Below are positions 1-5,607 of a stretch of DNA of 5,607 bases, piece by piece (the first letter of the stretch is position 1; every line of letters starts with the position of its first letter). Position numbers and translations under genes: made by a program. Below the pieces are notes generated by a model that saw nothing but the letters and a program-made list of their open reading frames with translations, was not told the DNA's origin and searched no databases. Origin of the DNA: an uncultured Mesorhizobium sp. (GTDB lineage Bacteria; Pseudomonadota; Alphaproteobacteria; Rhizobiales; Rhizobiaceae). The DNA lies in NCBI GenBank assembly GCA_950071955.1, contig CATMOC010000282.1, positions 1 to 5,607 on the forward strand, read 5' to 3'.

Positions 1-868
1 TCTGGATCTGGCTGGTGCCTTCGTAGAGCGTCATCACGCGGGCGTCGCGCAGGTACTTGGCCGGCGGGTACTCGTCGACGTACCCGGCCCCGCCGTGCAC
101 CTGCAGCGCGTTGTTGGCCGCGCGCACCGCCGCCTCGGAGGCGAAGAGCTTGGCCTTGGACGCCGCCACCCCGTAGGGCTCGCCGCGGTCGATCAGGTCG
201 GCGAGGCTGTCCCGGTTGAGCCACATCGCATAGCCGGCCCCACCGAAGACGATGATCGCTGCGGCCGCACCTGCAAGCCACTTTACCAGGCCGGAGCGTT
301 CGCGGCGGGGGGGAGGTGGCACATCCTCCGGCTCCGGAAGCGGATGATGTCCCGGCTCGGCGAGATCCGCCGACGGGTCGGCGTAGGACCGCTCCCCATG
401 CGGCGCGGGGAAGTCGTCGTCCACCTCCGGCAGTTCGACGCCCTCGGGCGGAACCAGTTCCGCGCCTTTCAGCGGGGACGGATTGACGTTCGGGGCGGCG
501 GTCGCCTGTTGCGGCTTCGTCGCGGCTGCGATTGCCGTGGACGACGCGCTGGCTGCCGCGGCCGGGGCGGACGCCGGTGATTTCGACTTCGACAATCCCG
601 CGAAAAGCGCGTCGAGTTCGGCCAGTGGATCGTCGTCGCCGACAGGCGCGATCGCGGTCGACGAATACTCGGCCTCGATCTGCCTGATCGCATCCTCGAG
701 CGCCTTGCGCTGGCGATTCGCAACGGCCGGCGGGGGCGGCGGGTTCAGCGCCGCGAGCTTCGCGCCCACCGTCGCCCGCGCCTTCTTGTAGACCTTTTCG
801 CGGACTTCGGGTGTCGTTTCCCCGAGACCGTCGATGGTCTTCTTCAGAACCGCTACGAAATCCGCCAT
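1..868 (-). CDS. Single-span membrane protein, partial, fused in frame to an acyl-CoA dehydrogenase tail
   Basis: The frame opens with ATG at 868 and stays open for 289 codons to the left edge, so the stop is not seen. Residues 1-45 form a Lys/Ala-rich, probably helical N-terminus (starts MADFVAVLKKTIDGLGETTP). Next come a run of five prolines (about 44-48), a charged stretch with Asp/Glu clusters, and an Ala/Ser/Pro-rich linker to about residue 190. A single hydrophobic segment follows at about 197-217 (WLAGAAAAIIVFGGAGYAMW), preceded by Arg/Lys, which suggests a cytoplasmic N-terminus. After residue about 226 the sequence becomes an acyl-CoA dehydrogenase C-terminus. The first part resembles conserved hypothetical proteins I associate with purA in rhizobia (from memory, unverified); I know no function. 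It lies 71 bp downstream of purA with no clear terminator between, so co-transcription is likely. The ORF is certain; a native single product is doubtful. Confidence 0.7.
   Translation of the reverse strand, partial: MADFVAVLKKTIDGLGETTPEVREKVYKKARATVGAKLAALNPPPPPAVANRQRKALEDAIRQIEAEYSSTAIAPVGDDDPLAELDALFAGLSKSKSPASAPAAAASASSTAIAAATKPQQATAAPNVNPSPLKGAELVPPEGVELPEVDDDFPAPHGERSYADPSADLAEPGHHPLPEPEDVPPPPRRERSGLVKWLAGAAAAIIVFGGAGYAMWLNRDSLADLIDRGEPYGVAASKAKLFASEAAVRAANNALQVHGGAGYVDEYPPAKYLRDARVMTLYEGTSQIQ
2..199 (-). other. C-terminal fragment of an acyl-CoA dehydrogenase
   Basis: Residues about 225-289 of the open frame read as the last helices of the acyl-CoA dehydrogenase C-terminal domain. 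They include GEPYGVAASKAKLFASEAA, then LQVHGGAGYVDEYPPAKY, then YLRDARVMTLYEGTSQIQ. The Q[VI]HGG.GY, RDAR and YEGTSQIQ blocks are hallmarks of this flavoenzyme family, which oxidises acyl-CoA thioesters to enoyl-CoA. Only about 65 residues are present, against roughly 380-400 for a full enzyme. The N-terminal helical domain, the beta domain and most of the FAD- and CoA-binding surface are absent, so this piece alone cannot be an active dehydrogenase. It is continuous in frame with the upstream membrane protein, and its third codon positions are almost entirely G or C. The exact left and right limits of the homology (join somewhere in about 180-220) cannot be fixed by eye. Confidence 0.85.
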
Positions 869-939
869 CTAACGTTGACCTGTATTCCTTTCCCGATCGG
901 AGGATGCCAAGAGGAGGTCGCCTCGCCGGGGTGCCAAAA

Positions 940-2238
940 CTAGTCTTGAAACGGGTCCGTCACAAGTATCGTGTCCCCGCGCTCCGGACTGGTCGAAAGC
1001 AGCGCCACGGGCGCCCCGATCAATTCCTCGACGTAGCGGACATACTTGACGGCCTGCGCCGGAAGGTCGTTCCAGCTGCGCGCTCCTCGCGTGGTGCCCT
1101 TCCAGCCTTCCAGTGTCTGGTAGACCGGCTCGACGCGCGCCTGGGCGCCCTGGCTCGCCGGCAGATAGTCGATCGGTTCGCCGTCGAGCATGTAGCCCGT
1201 ACAGACCTTGATCTCGTCCAGCCCGTCGAGCACGTCGAGCTTCGTCAGCGCGATGCCGGTTATGCCGTTTACCGCCACGGCCTGCCGCACGAGCACGGCA
1301 TCGAACCAGCCGCAGCGGCGTTTTCGCCCCGTGACGACGCCGAACTCGTGGCCGCGCGTGCCGAGGAACTCGCCGATCTCGTTCACCTGCTCGGTCGGGA
1401 ACGGGCCTTCGCCGACGCGCGTCGTGTAGGCCTTGGTGATGCCCAGCACGTAGCCGATCGTTCCCGGCCCCACGCCGGAACCGGTCGCTGCCTGCCCCGA
1501 CACGGTATTGGAGGAAGTGACGAACGGATAGGTGCCGTGGTCGATGTCGAGCAGGGTTCCCTGCGCGCCTTCGAACAGGATACGGTCGCCCGCCCGGCGC
1601 GCATCGTCGAGGATCTTCCAGACGCGGTCCATGTAGGGCAGCACCTTGTCGGCGACCGCGCGCAGTTCGTCCATCGCCGCCTCGTGGGAGACTTCCGGAT
1701 GTCCGAGGCCGCGCCTCAGAGCATTGTGATGCGTCAGCAGTCGGTCGACCTTGCCCGACAGTGACTCCATGTCCGCCAAATCCATGACCCGTATCGCCCT
1801 GCGTCCGACCTTGTCCTCGTAGGCCGGTCCGATGCCCCTGCGGGTGGTTCCGATCTTCGTTCCCGAGTTCGATGCCGCGTCCTCACGAAAACCGTCGAGT
1901 TCCCTGTGCAGCGACAGTATCAACGCGGTGTTTTCGGCGATTTTCAGGCGCTCGGGCGTTACGTCTACGCCCTGTTCCTTCAATCGTCCGACTTCGGCGA
2001 CGAACGCGTGCGGATCGAATACCACGCCGTTGCCGATTACCGAGAGCTTCCCGGGGCGCACCACGCCGGAGGGAAGCAGCGACAGCTTGTAGACCTTGCC
2101 GTCGACCACCAGCGTGTGGCCGGCATTGTGGCCGCCCTGGAACCGGACGACGAGATCGGCGCGCTCCGACAGCCAGTCGACGATCTTGCCCTTGCCCTCG
2201 TCGCCCCATTGGGAGCCGACGACCACAACATTGGCCAT
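940..2238 (-). CDS. purA: Adenylosuccinate synthetase
   Basis: This enzyme joins IMP and aspartate using GTP to give adenylosuccinate, the first committed step from IMP to AMP, in the cytoplasm. The 432-residue length is normal for bacterial PurA. The glycine-rich loop QWGDEGKGK lies at residues 10-18, with the catalytic Asp13. GGHNAGHT (35-42) carries the catalytic His41. The IMP-binding signature GIGPAYEDK is at 135-143, the TGRKRRCGW stretch at 303-311, and the guanine-binding TKLDVLDGL at 332-340. No key residue is missing. The ATG at 2238 is preceded by a good ribosome-binding site, AAGGAAGG at 2249-2256, and starts exactly at the conserved N-terminus, so the start is secure. It stops with TAG at 940-942. 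A 150-bp leader separates it from the upstream secreted-protein gene, and a membrane-protein gene follows 71 bp downstream. Confidence 0.98.
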   Translation of the reverse strand: MANVVVVGSQWGDEGKGKIVDWLSERADLVVRFQGGHNAGHTLVVDGKVYKLSLLPSGVVRPGKLSVIGNGVVFDPHAFVAEVGRLKEQGVDVTPERLKIAENTALILSLHRELDGFREDAASNSGTKIGTTRRGIGPAYEDKVGRRAIRVMDLADMESLSGKVDRLLTHHNALRRGLGHPEVSHEAAMDELRAVADKVLPYMDRVWKILDDARRAGDRILFEGAQGTLLDIDHGTYPFVTSSNTVSGQAATGSGVGPGTIGYVLGITKAYTTRVGEGPFPTEQVNEIGEFLGTRGHEFGVVTGRKRRCGWFDAVLVRQAVAVNGITGIALTKLDVLDGLDEIKVCTGYMLDGEPIDYLPASQGAQARVEPVYQTLEGWKGTTRGARSWNDLPAQAVKYVRYVEELIGAPVALLSTSPERGDTILVTDPFQD

Positions 2239-2388
2239 ATGGGTATTTCCTTCCTTGAGCCGGCTACCGCCGCGAAAAAAGACAGGCCTCTATAGCGACA
2301 CACGGTCTGCGGTGCGACCCCGATGTTCGCGAAGGAGGTGATGGAAATAGGCTTCCCGGCAGATTTTCACGATCGAAAGGCGCGGCAT
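2239..2388 (-). other. Leader / intergenic region of purA
   Basis: This 150-bp gap separates the secreted-protein stop from the purA start. It holds the purA ribosome-binding site (AAGGAAGG, 2249-2256), a run of six T on the minus strand (2275-2280) without a convincing stem before it, a CTATAG box (2290-2295) that could be a -10 element but lacks a good -35, and an 11-base plus-strand match to the complement of the 16S rRNA 3' end (2332-2342). I see no recognised riboswitch or clear attenuator. Confidence 0.4.
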
Positions 2389-2922
2389 CTATTCCTGGCA
2401 GCCGCTCAGGCGGAATACGTCCCAGGGAACGATGCTCACCCCTTCCGCTCCGTATATACGGGAATGGCGCACGGCCGGCCCGAAATCGGGCAGGAGGATC
2501 TGTTCCGCAGCGTCCTCCCCTACATCCGGGAGGAGGGCGACCTCGCCTTCGCCCCCGACCGAATAGAGCACGCCCTGCCAAACGGTGCAGGCGGCGAGTT
2601 CGTCGCCCGTGACGTCTCCTTCAGGGCACTGGTCCATGGCGATGCCCATCGGCCGTGGAGTGCCCTGGGTCCAGAGCACCACTCCGTCCAGAACGACTTC
2701 ATTCTGCGAAAACACGGTCCGAAACTCCATCGTCTGGACGGCCGACCCCGCCGGCGGCGGGCGGAACTCGATCGACGCGGAGTTCTCGCGTTCCGAATAG
2801 ACGGCGAGTTCCTGGGGGCAAGCCGCCCACGCGGCGGCCGCCGCCAGGCAGCCAGCGACCGTCACGCAGACGCGGATGGTCGCGCCGCTCCGCGATGTGT
2901 GGCCGATCGCGTGCTCCGTCAA
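2389..2922 (-). CDS. Small secreted four-cysteine protein of unknown function
   Basis: I do not know a function for this protein. From a TTG start at 2922 it has 177 residues. Residues 1-33 look like a Sec signal peptide: Arg11 and Arg17 in the n-region, a hydrophobic core (about 18-31) and an AWA|AC-type cleavage site near residue 33. The mature protein has four cysteines (35, 99, 112, 175), an even number that suggests two disulfides in the periplasm, and ends in Cys-Gln-Glu. Gly, Val and acidic residues suggest a compact beta-rich fold (inference). The in-frame ATG further upstream (3240) would lie deep inside the MAPEG gene and give a low-complexity Arg-rich extension, so I reject it. The TTG overlaps the MAPEG stop (TTGA, 2919-2922), which implies translational coupling. 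GTG at residue 20 is possible but would remove the basic n-region. The protein resembles conserved rhizobial hypotheticals (from memory). Confidence 0.8.
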   Translation of the reverse strand: MTEHAIGHTSRSGATIRVCVTVAGCLAAAAAWAACPQELAVYSERENSASIEFRPPPAGSAVQTMEFRTVFSQNEVVLDGVVLWTQGTPRPMGIAMDQCPEGDVTGDELAACTVWQGVLYSVGGEGEVALLPDVGEDAAEQILLPDFGPAVRHSRIYGAEGVSIVPWDVFRLSGCQE

Positions 2923-3341
2923 GCGGCCGGAATCCCGGCGCTCATCAGCTTCGCCAGCATCATCAGGAGGCCGATGATCGATACGGTCCAGACACCGGTC
3001 CGCAGGACCGGGATGCCGGCCGCGAACACGGGGACGTAGATCACGCGCGCGATCAACCAGATCCATGCGCCGGTCGCTCCGTAGCCGCCGGCCTTGCCCG
3101 TGACCACCAGCGCCAGCGCGAGTGCCACGAAGGCTCCATAGGTCTCGACGTAGTTTCGCAGGCCGCGGGTCAACCGGTCGGTCAGATGCGACAGGGGACG
3201 CGCCTCGTCGCGCGGCGACATCGCGTAGCCGAGCCCGCAATCCTTCGCCAGCGCGAGCGTCTGGGCGACGATATGCACGAGAAGTAGGATGACGCTCCAG
3301 GCCAGAACCGTCATCTCGGCCGAAGCCGCTGCCGTTTCCAT
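2919..3341 (-). CDS. MAPEG-family integral membrane protein
   Basis: A 140-residue protein with about four hydrophobic segments (roughly 9-32, 68-82, 92-112 and 115-134). This matches the size and topology of the MAPEG family (membrane-associated proteins in eicosanoid and glutathione metabolism). The stretch RLTRGLRNYVET (56-67) carries the Arg, Asn63 and Glu66 pattern found where family members bind glutathione. The ARVIYVPVFAAGIPVLR block (98-114) is also typical of bacterial MAPEG proteins. Bacterial members are often of unknown activity; glutathione transfer or peroxidase activity is possible but not shown. I chose ATG at 3341 over GTG at 3356 because GGGGAGG lies 6 bases upstream of the ATG and would otherwise be inside the gene. 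It overlaps the next gene by 4 bases (TTGA). Confidence 0.88.
   Translation of the reverse strand: METAAASAEMTVLAWSVILLLVHIVAQTLALAKDCGLGYAMSPRDEARPLSHLTDRLTRGLRNYVETYGAFVALALALVVTGKAGGYGATGAWIWLIARVIYVPVFAAGIPVLRTGVWTVSIIGLLMMLAKLMSAGIPAA
2926..2939 (-). other. Short hairpin just upstream of the coupled TTG start
   Basis: GCCGG and CCGGC form a perfect 5-bp stem around a 4-base loop at the very end of the MAPEG gene, ending 3 bases before the TTG of the secreted-protein gene. There is no good Shine-Dalgarno sequence there. The stem would sit where initiating ribosomes load, so ribosomes finishing the MAPEG gene could open it. The structure is seen in the sequence; the regulatory role is inference, and five GC pairs can arise by chance in DNA this GC-rich. 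Confidence 0.3.
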
Positions 3342-3347
3342 GTGATT

Positions 3348-3354
3348 CCTCCCC
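3348..3354 (-). promoter_or_regulatory. Strong ribosome-binding site deciding the MAPEG start
   Basis: On the minus strand GGGGAGG sits 6 bases before ATG at 3341, near-ideal spacing. The longer frame from GTG at 3356 would place this site inside the coding region, so the shorter 140-residue product is preferred. Confidence 0.75.
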
Positions 3355-3392
3355 ACGAGAGACCGGCCGCTATCGTCCGGTTCCGCCGGGTC

Positions 3393-3421
3393 AGTTTACT
3401 CCCGCCGCATGACGATTCCAA
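3393..3421 (-). promoter_or_regulatory. Candidate promoter for the MAPEG / secreted-protein pair
   Basis: On the minus strand TTGGAA (3416-3421) and TAAACT (3393-3398) are spaced by 17 bases, each matching 4 of 6 bases of the general housekeeping sigma consensus. This would start a transcript near 3386, about 45 bases before the ATG. It lies in the 96-bp gap after the exporter gene. The match is only moderate. Confidence 0.3.
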
Positions 3422-3437
3422 TGGCGGATCACTCGCC

Positions 3438-4055
3438 TCAGCGATCGGACAGAGCCAGCCTCAGTCCGAAGCCGGCGAAGGCAAGGGCGACCGTGCGGCG
3501 CATCCAGGTCATCACCGTCTCGCTGCGCAGGATTCGTTCGCCCACCATCGCGGCGAAACTCCCGTAGACGACGAAAACCGCGAAGGTCATGGCCATGAAG
3601 ACGCCGCCCAGCGTCAGCATCTGCGCCACCGCGGACACCGCGCCGGGATGGATGAACTGCGGCAGGAAGGCGAAGAAGAAGACCGACAGTTTGGGATTGA
3701 GGATGTTGATCAGGAAGCCGGTCCGGATCACGCCGGCCATGGAGTGCCTTTGCGCACCTTCGCGCGGCGACAGTTGCAGCGCGCCCGAATCCCGCAGCGT
3801 CTGCCAGGCCAGATAGAGGAGGTATGCCGCTCCCGCGTACTTCAACGCCTGGAACAGGAGGGCGCTCGTATGCAGGATCGCCGCGAGACCGGCGACAGAG
3901 GCGAGGATTGCGGGAATGATGCCGAGCGTGCAGCCGAAGGCAGCGGCGATGCTGGCGGCGCGGCCCGACGAAAGGCCGGTGGCGACCGTGTAGACGACGC
4001 CGGTCCCGGGGATGAGAACGACGACGAGCGAGGTAATCAGGAATTCCACCGTCAT
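3438..4055 (-). CDS. LysE/RhtB-family amino-acid exporter
   Basis: A 205-residue polytopic membrane protein of the LysE/RhtB (ThrE/LeuE-like) superfamily, which exports amino acids or related small solutes across the inner membrane. The length is normal and about six hydrophobic segments are visible (roughly 4-26, 36-60, 66-85, 111-133, 144-172, 185-202). Family marks are the N-terminal PGTG at 16-19 (usually PGP), KYAGAAYLLYLAW at 72-84, and GFLINILNPKLSVFFFAFLPQF at 113-134. The substrate cannot be read from sequence. The ATG at 4055 starts at the usual N-terminus for the family. A GAGG at 4067-4070 is the nearest ribosome-binding site and is spaced long (11 bases). The gene sits 129 bp after sucB, with its own candidate promoter, so it is probably a separate transcription unit. 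Confidence 0.93.
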   Translation of the reverse strand: MTVEFLITSLVVVLIPGTGVVYTVATGLSSGRAASIAAAFGCTLGIIPAILASVAGLAAILHTSALLFQALKYAGAAYLLYLAWQTLRDSGALQLSPREGAQRHSMAGVIRTGFLINILNPKLSVFFFAFLPQFIHPGAVSAVAQMLTLGGVFMAMTFAVFVVYGSFAAMVGERILRSETVMTWMRRTVALAFAGFGLRLALSDR

Positions 4056-4078
4056 CGGATCGATTGCCTCAAGTCAGC

Positions 4079-4106
4079 CGTATATGCGTTCGCCCTCTGT
4101 CGACAA
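4079..4106 (-). promoter_or_regulatory. Candidate promoter of the LysE-family gene
   Basis: On the minus strand TTGTCG (4101-4106) and TATACG (4079-4084) are separated by 16 bases. Each matches 4 of 6 consensus bases, and TTG.CG suits alphaproteobacterial promoters. Transcription would start near 4072, giving a leader of about 17 bases before ATG at 4055. The position between a hairpin and a gene start supports it; the match itself is moderate. Confidence 0.4.
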
Positions 4107-4137
4107 TCATTAACACAGCGCACCCCGTCTATGCGAG

Positions 4138-4173
4138 AAGCGCGGCCCGTTCTTCGGCCTCAGGGTCGCGCTT
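4138..4173 (-). terminator. Hairpin after sucB, possible terminator
   Basis: AAGCGCG and CGCGCTT form a perfect 7-bp stem (4138-4144 with 4167-4173); three further C/G pairs can form inside after one mismatch, leaving a loop of about 14 bases. It begins 11 bases beyond the sucB stop. On the minus strand it is followed by TTCTCG, a poor U-tract, so termination may be weak or aided by other factors. On the plus strand TTTT follows the stem. The structure is clear; its strength as a terminator is uncertain. Confidence 0.45.
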
Positions 4174-4184
4174 TTGCCTGTGGC

Positions 4185-5477
4185 CTACAGATCCAGAACG
4201 AGACGCTCCGGATCCTCCAGGCTTTCCTTTACCCGCACGAGGAAGGTCACGGCTTCCTTGCCGTCGACGATGCGGTGGTCGTAGCTGAGCGCGAGATACA
4301 TCATAGGGCGGATGACGATCTGGCCGCCGACCACCATCGGCCGCTCCTGGATCTTGTGCATGCCCAGGATGCCCGACTGCGGAGCGTTGAGGATCGGCGT
4401 CGACATCAGAGAACCGTAGACACCGCCGTTGGAGATGGTGAAGGTGCCGCCCTGCATATCGGCCATGGAAAGCTTGCCGTCGCGCGCTGCAACGCCCAGG
4501 CGACCGATCTCCTTCTCGATCTCGGCGATCGACATCTGGTCGGCATCGCGCACGACCGGAACGACGAGACCCTTGTCGGTGCCGACGGCGACGCCGATGT
4601 GGGCATAGTTCTTGTAGATGATGTCGGTGCCGTCGATCTCGGCGTTGACCGCCGGGATCTCCTTCAGCGCATGCGTCACCGCCTTGGTGAAGAAGCCCAT
4701 GAAGCCGAGCTTCACCCCATGCTTCTTCTCGAAGACGTCCTTGTATTTGGACCGCAGGTCCATCACCGCCTTCATGTCCACCTCGTTGAAGGTGGTCAGC
4801 ATTGCGGCGGTCGCCTGCGCGTCCTTGAGCCGGCGCGCGATCGTCTGGCGCAGTCGCGTCATCTTCACGCGCTCTTCGCGGTTCTCGTCCTCGGCGGGCG
4901 CCGGGGCGCGGGGCGCCGTGGGCGTCTCGGAGGGTTGCGAGGGGGCACCGCGCGCGATTGCGTCGAGAACGTCGCCCTTCAGTACCTGACCGCGTTTGCC
5001 GGTGCCTTCCAACTGCTCGGCGGAAACGTTCTTCTCGGCCATCAGCTTGGCGGCCGACGGGGCGGGCGGCATGTCGCGCTCGGTCGGGGCTCCGCCGGCG
5101 ATCTGCGCGGTCCGCTCCTCGGCGTCCTTGAGGGAGGCGGAGCCGCTGTCGCCGGAAGCCTGCGCGATCGAGGTCCTTTCCGAGTCGGCTTCCTTTTCCT
5201 TCCTTGGCTCCTTGGGAGCGGAGGCAGGCTTCGATCCCGCGCCTTCCTCGATCATGCCGAGCAGCGCACCGACGCCCACCGTCTCGCCGTCCTTGGCGGT
5301 CCTCTCGCCCAGCGTGCCTGCCGCAGGAGCCGGCACTTCGAGCGTGACCTTGTCGGTCTCGAGTTCGAGCAACGGCTCGTCCTGCGCCACGACGTCGCCG
5401 ACCTTCTTGAACCACTTTCCTATCGTGGCTTCGGTTACGGATTCGCCGAGCGTGGGGACGCGGATTTCGGTAGCCAT
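4185..5477 (-). CDS. sucB: Dihydrolipoyllysine succinyltransferase, E2 of 2-oxoglutarate dehydrogenase
   Basis: E2 core of the 2-oxoglutarate dehydrogenase complex. It takes the succinyl group from E1 on a swinging lipoyl arm and passes it to CoA, feeding the TCA cycle. It has 430 residues, a normal length. The lipoyl domain spans about 2-77, with the lipoylated Lys43 in [10 protein letters not shown] linker follows at 78-137 that is unusually rich in Lys/Glu/Ser rather than Ala-Pro. The peripheral E1/E3-binding domain lies at about 138-175 ([10 protein letters not shown]...[13 protein letters not shown]). An Ala-Pro linker leads to the catalytic domain (about 203-430). The active-site motif [11 protein letters not shown] carries His401 and Asp405. 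FGLMGSFF-like and [15 protein letters not shown] stretches fit a succinyl rather than acetyl transferase. ATG at 5477 begins directly at the lipoyl domain; the upstream ribosome-binding site is weak. It follows sucA by 39 bp, so the two are surely one operon. Confidence 0.97.
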   Translation of the reverse strand: MATEIRVPTLGESVTEATIGKWFKKVGDVVAQDEPLLELETDKVTLEVPAPAAGTLGERTAKDGETVGVGALLGMIEEGAGSKPASAPKEPRKEKEADSERTSIAQASGDSGSASLKDAEERTAQIAGGAPTERDMPPAPSAAKLMAEKNVSAEQLEGTGKRGQVLKGDVLDAIARGAPSQPSETPTAPRAPAPAEDENREERVKMTRLRQTIARRLKDAQATAAMLTTFNEVDMKAVMDLRSKYKDVFEKKHGVKLGFMGFFTKAVTHALKEIPAVNAEIDGTDIIYKNYAHIGVAVGTDKGLVVPVVRDADQMSIAEIEKEIGRLGVAARDGKLSMADMQGGTFTISNGGVYGSLMSTPILNAPQSGILGMHKIQERPMVVGGQIVIRPMMYLALSYDHRIVDGKEAVTFLVRVKESLEDPERLVLDL

Positions 5478-5516
5478 GATATCGTTTCCGTTGCCTTCGA
5501 AGGGTTGGCGGATCGC

Positions 5517-5607
5517 CTATTCGCCGAGCGCGTCCTCGAGGAATGCCTCGAGTTGCGCCAGGTGCTTGGACATGAGGCCCGTGGCGGGTGAAGCCGCCGC
5601 GGGCCGG
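5517..5607 (-). CDS. sucA: 2-oxoglutarate dehydrogenase E1, C-terminal end (partial)
   Basis: The last 29 codons and the TAG stop (5517-5519) of a gene entering from the right edge. The visible end reads RPAAASPATGLMSKH, then LAQLEAFLEDALGE, the characteristic C-terminus of the thiamine-diphosphate E1 subunit of 2-oxoglutarate dehydrogenase (SPATG, then H..Q...L...A). E1 decarboxylates 2-oxoglutarate and loads succinyl on the E2 lipoyl group. No catalytic residue is in view. Identity rests on this short conserved tail plus its position 39 bp ahead of sucB, which together are convincing. Confidence 0.93.
   Translation of the reverse strand, partial: RPAAASPATGLMSKHLAQLEAFLEDALGE

Noticed and set aside
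80..246. GGAGY occurs twice (membrane segment and dehydrogenase), with a shared GGGGCCGG, as a possible recombination site for the fusion
   Set aside because: Both copies are intact and 150 bases apart in the same molecule. A crossover at this sequence would leave one copy, so it is not the join.
811..1764. A 317-codon plus-strand open frame antisense to purA
   Set aside because: It is a complement-frame shadow of purA, with no ribosome-binding site logic or recognisable motif.
2275..2295. Possible purA promoter (CTATAG at 2290-2295) and terminator-like T-run (2275-2280)
   Set aside because: No hexamer resembling TTGACA lies 16-18 bases upstream of CTATAG, and no stem of useful length precedes the T-run.
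2323..3039. A 238-codon plus-strand frame preceded by a perfect Shine-Dalgarno-like sequence
   Set aside because: The Shine-Dalgarno match lies inside this frame and only 2 bases before the next ATG. The product is the antisense of the secreted-protein gene, which has a convincing signal peptide and cysteine pattern.
3362..3381. ACCGG / CCGGT inverted repeat between the exporter and MAPEG genes as a terminator
   Set aside because: Only five pairs around a ten-base loop with no T-run after it on the minus strand; such repeats are common in DNA this GC-rich.
3342..5591. A 749-codon plus-strand open frame spanning the antisense of the exporter and sucB
   Set aside because: The minus strand carries two unmistakable genes here. 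The plus-strand product is rich in Arg, His, Gly and Asp, has no recognisable domain, and crosses gene boundaries. Lack of stops is expected opposite GC-rich coding DNA.
1..5607. CRISPR arrays, tRNA or rRNA genes, insertion sequences, direct-repeat arrays
   Set aside because: I looked for spaced repeats, cloverleaf-like blocks, transposase motifs and terminal inverted repeats by eye on both strands and saw none.

Overview
The window reads as chromosomal DNA of a GC-rich alphaproteobacterium, most likely of the order Hyphomicrobiales (Rhizobiales). I infer this from the sequence style of SucA/SucB and PurA, the strong G/C bias at third codon positions and the conserved-hypothetical neighbours. 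I could not run a search. Every gene I can support lies on the minus strand, so the genes read from right to left.

Right to left, the layout is as follows. The last 29 codons of sucA (2-oxoglutarate dehydrogenase E1) are followed after 39 bp by complete sucB (the E2 succinyltransferase). The lpd gene that often follows is not directly downstream. Instead a hairpin and a candidate promoter precede a LysE/RhtB-family amino-acid exporter. Next, after a second candidate promoter, comes a two-gene unit: a four-helix MAPEG-family membrane protein and a small secreted four-cysteine protein of unknown function. The second start overlaps the first stop in a TTGA junction. After a 150-bp leader comes complete purA (adenylosuccinate synthetase).

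The left end holds the one strange object. An open frame starts 71 bp downstream of purA as a proline- and alanine-rich, single-span membrane protein. Just after its membrane segment it runs without a stop into the C-terminal end of an acyl-CoA dehydrogenase, up to the window edge. Third-position base use changes at the same place (46 of 226 codons A/T-ending before, 1 of 63 after, hand count). This is either an assembly or cloning chimera or a real deletion or rearrangement fusion. I favour chimera.

Functionally this is mostly housekeeping: TCA-cycle succinyl-CoA formation (sucAB), AMP synthesis (purA), amino-acid export (LysE type) and a small envelope pair (MAPEG plus secreted protein). 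I see no CRISPR array, RNA gene, insertion sequence or mobile element. The very long plus-strand open frames opposite sucB, lysE and purA are best explained as shadows of GC-rich coding DNA. I do not see convincing evidence of a new biological system here.
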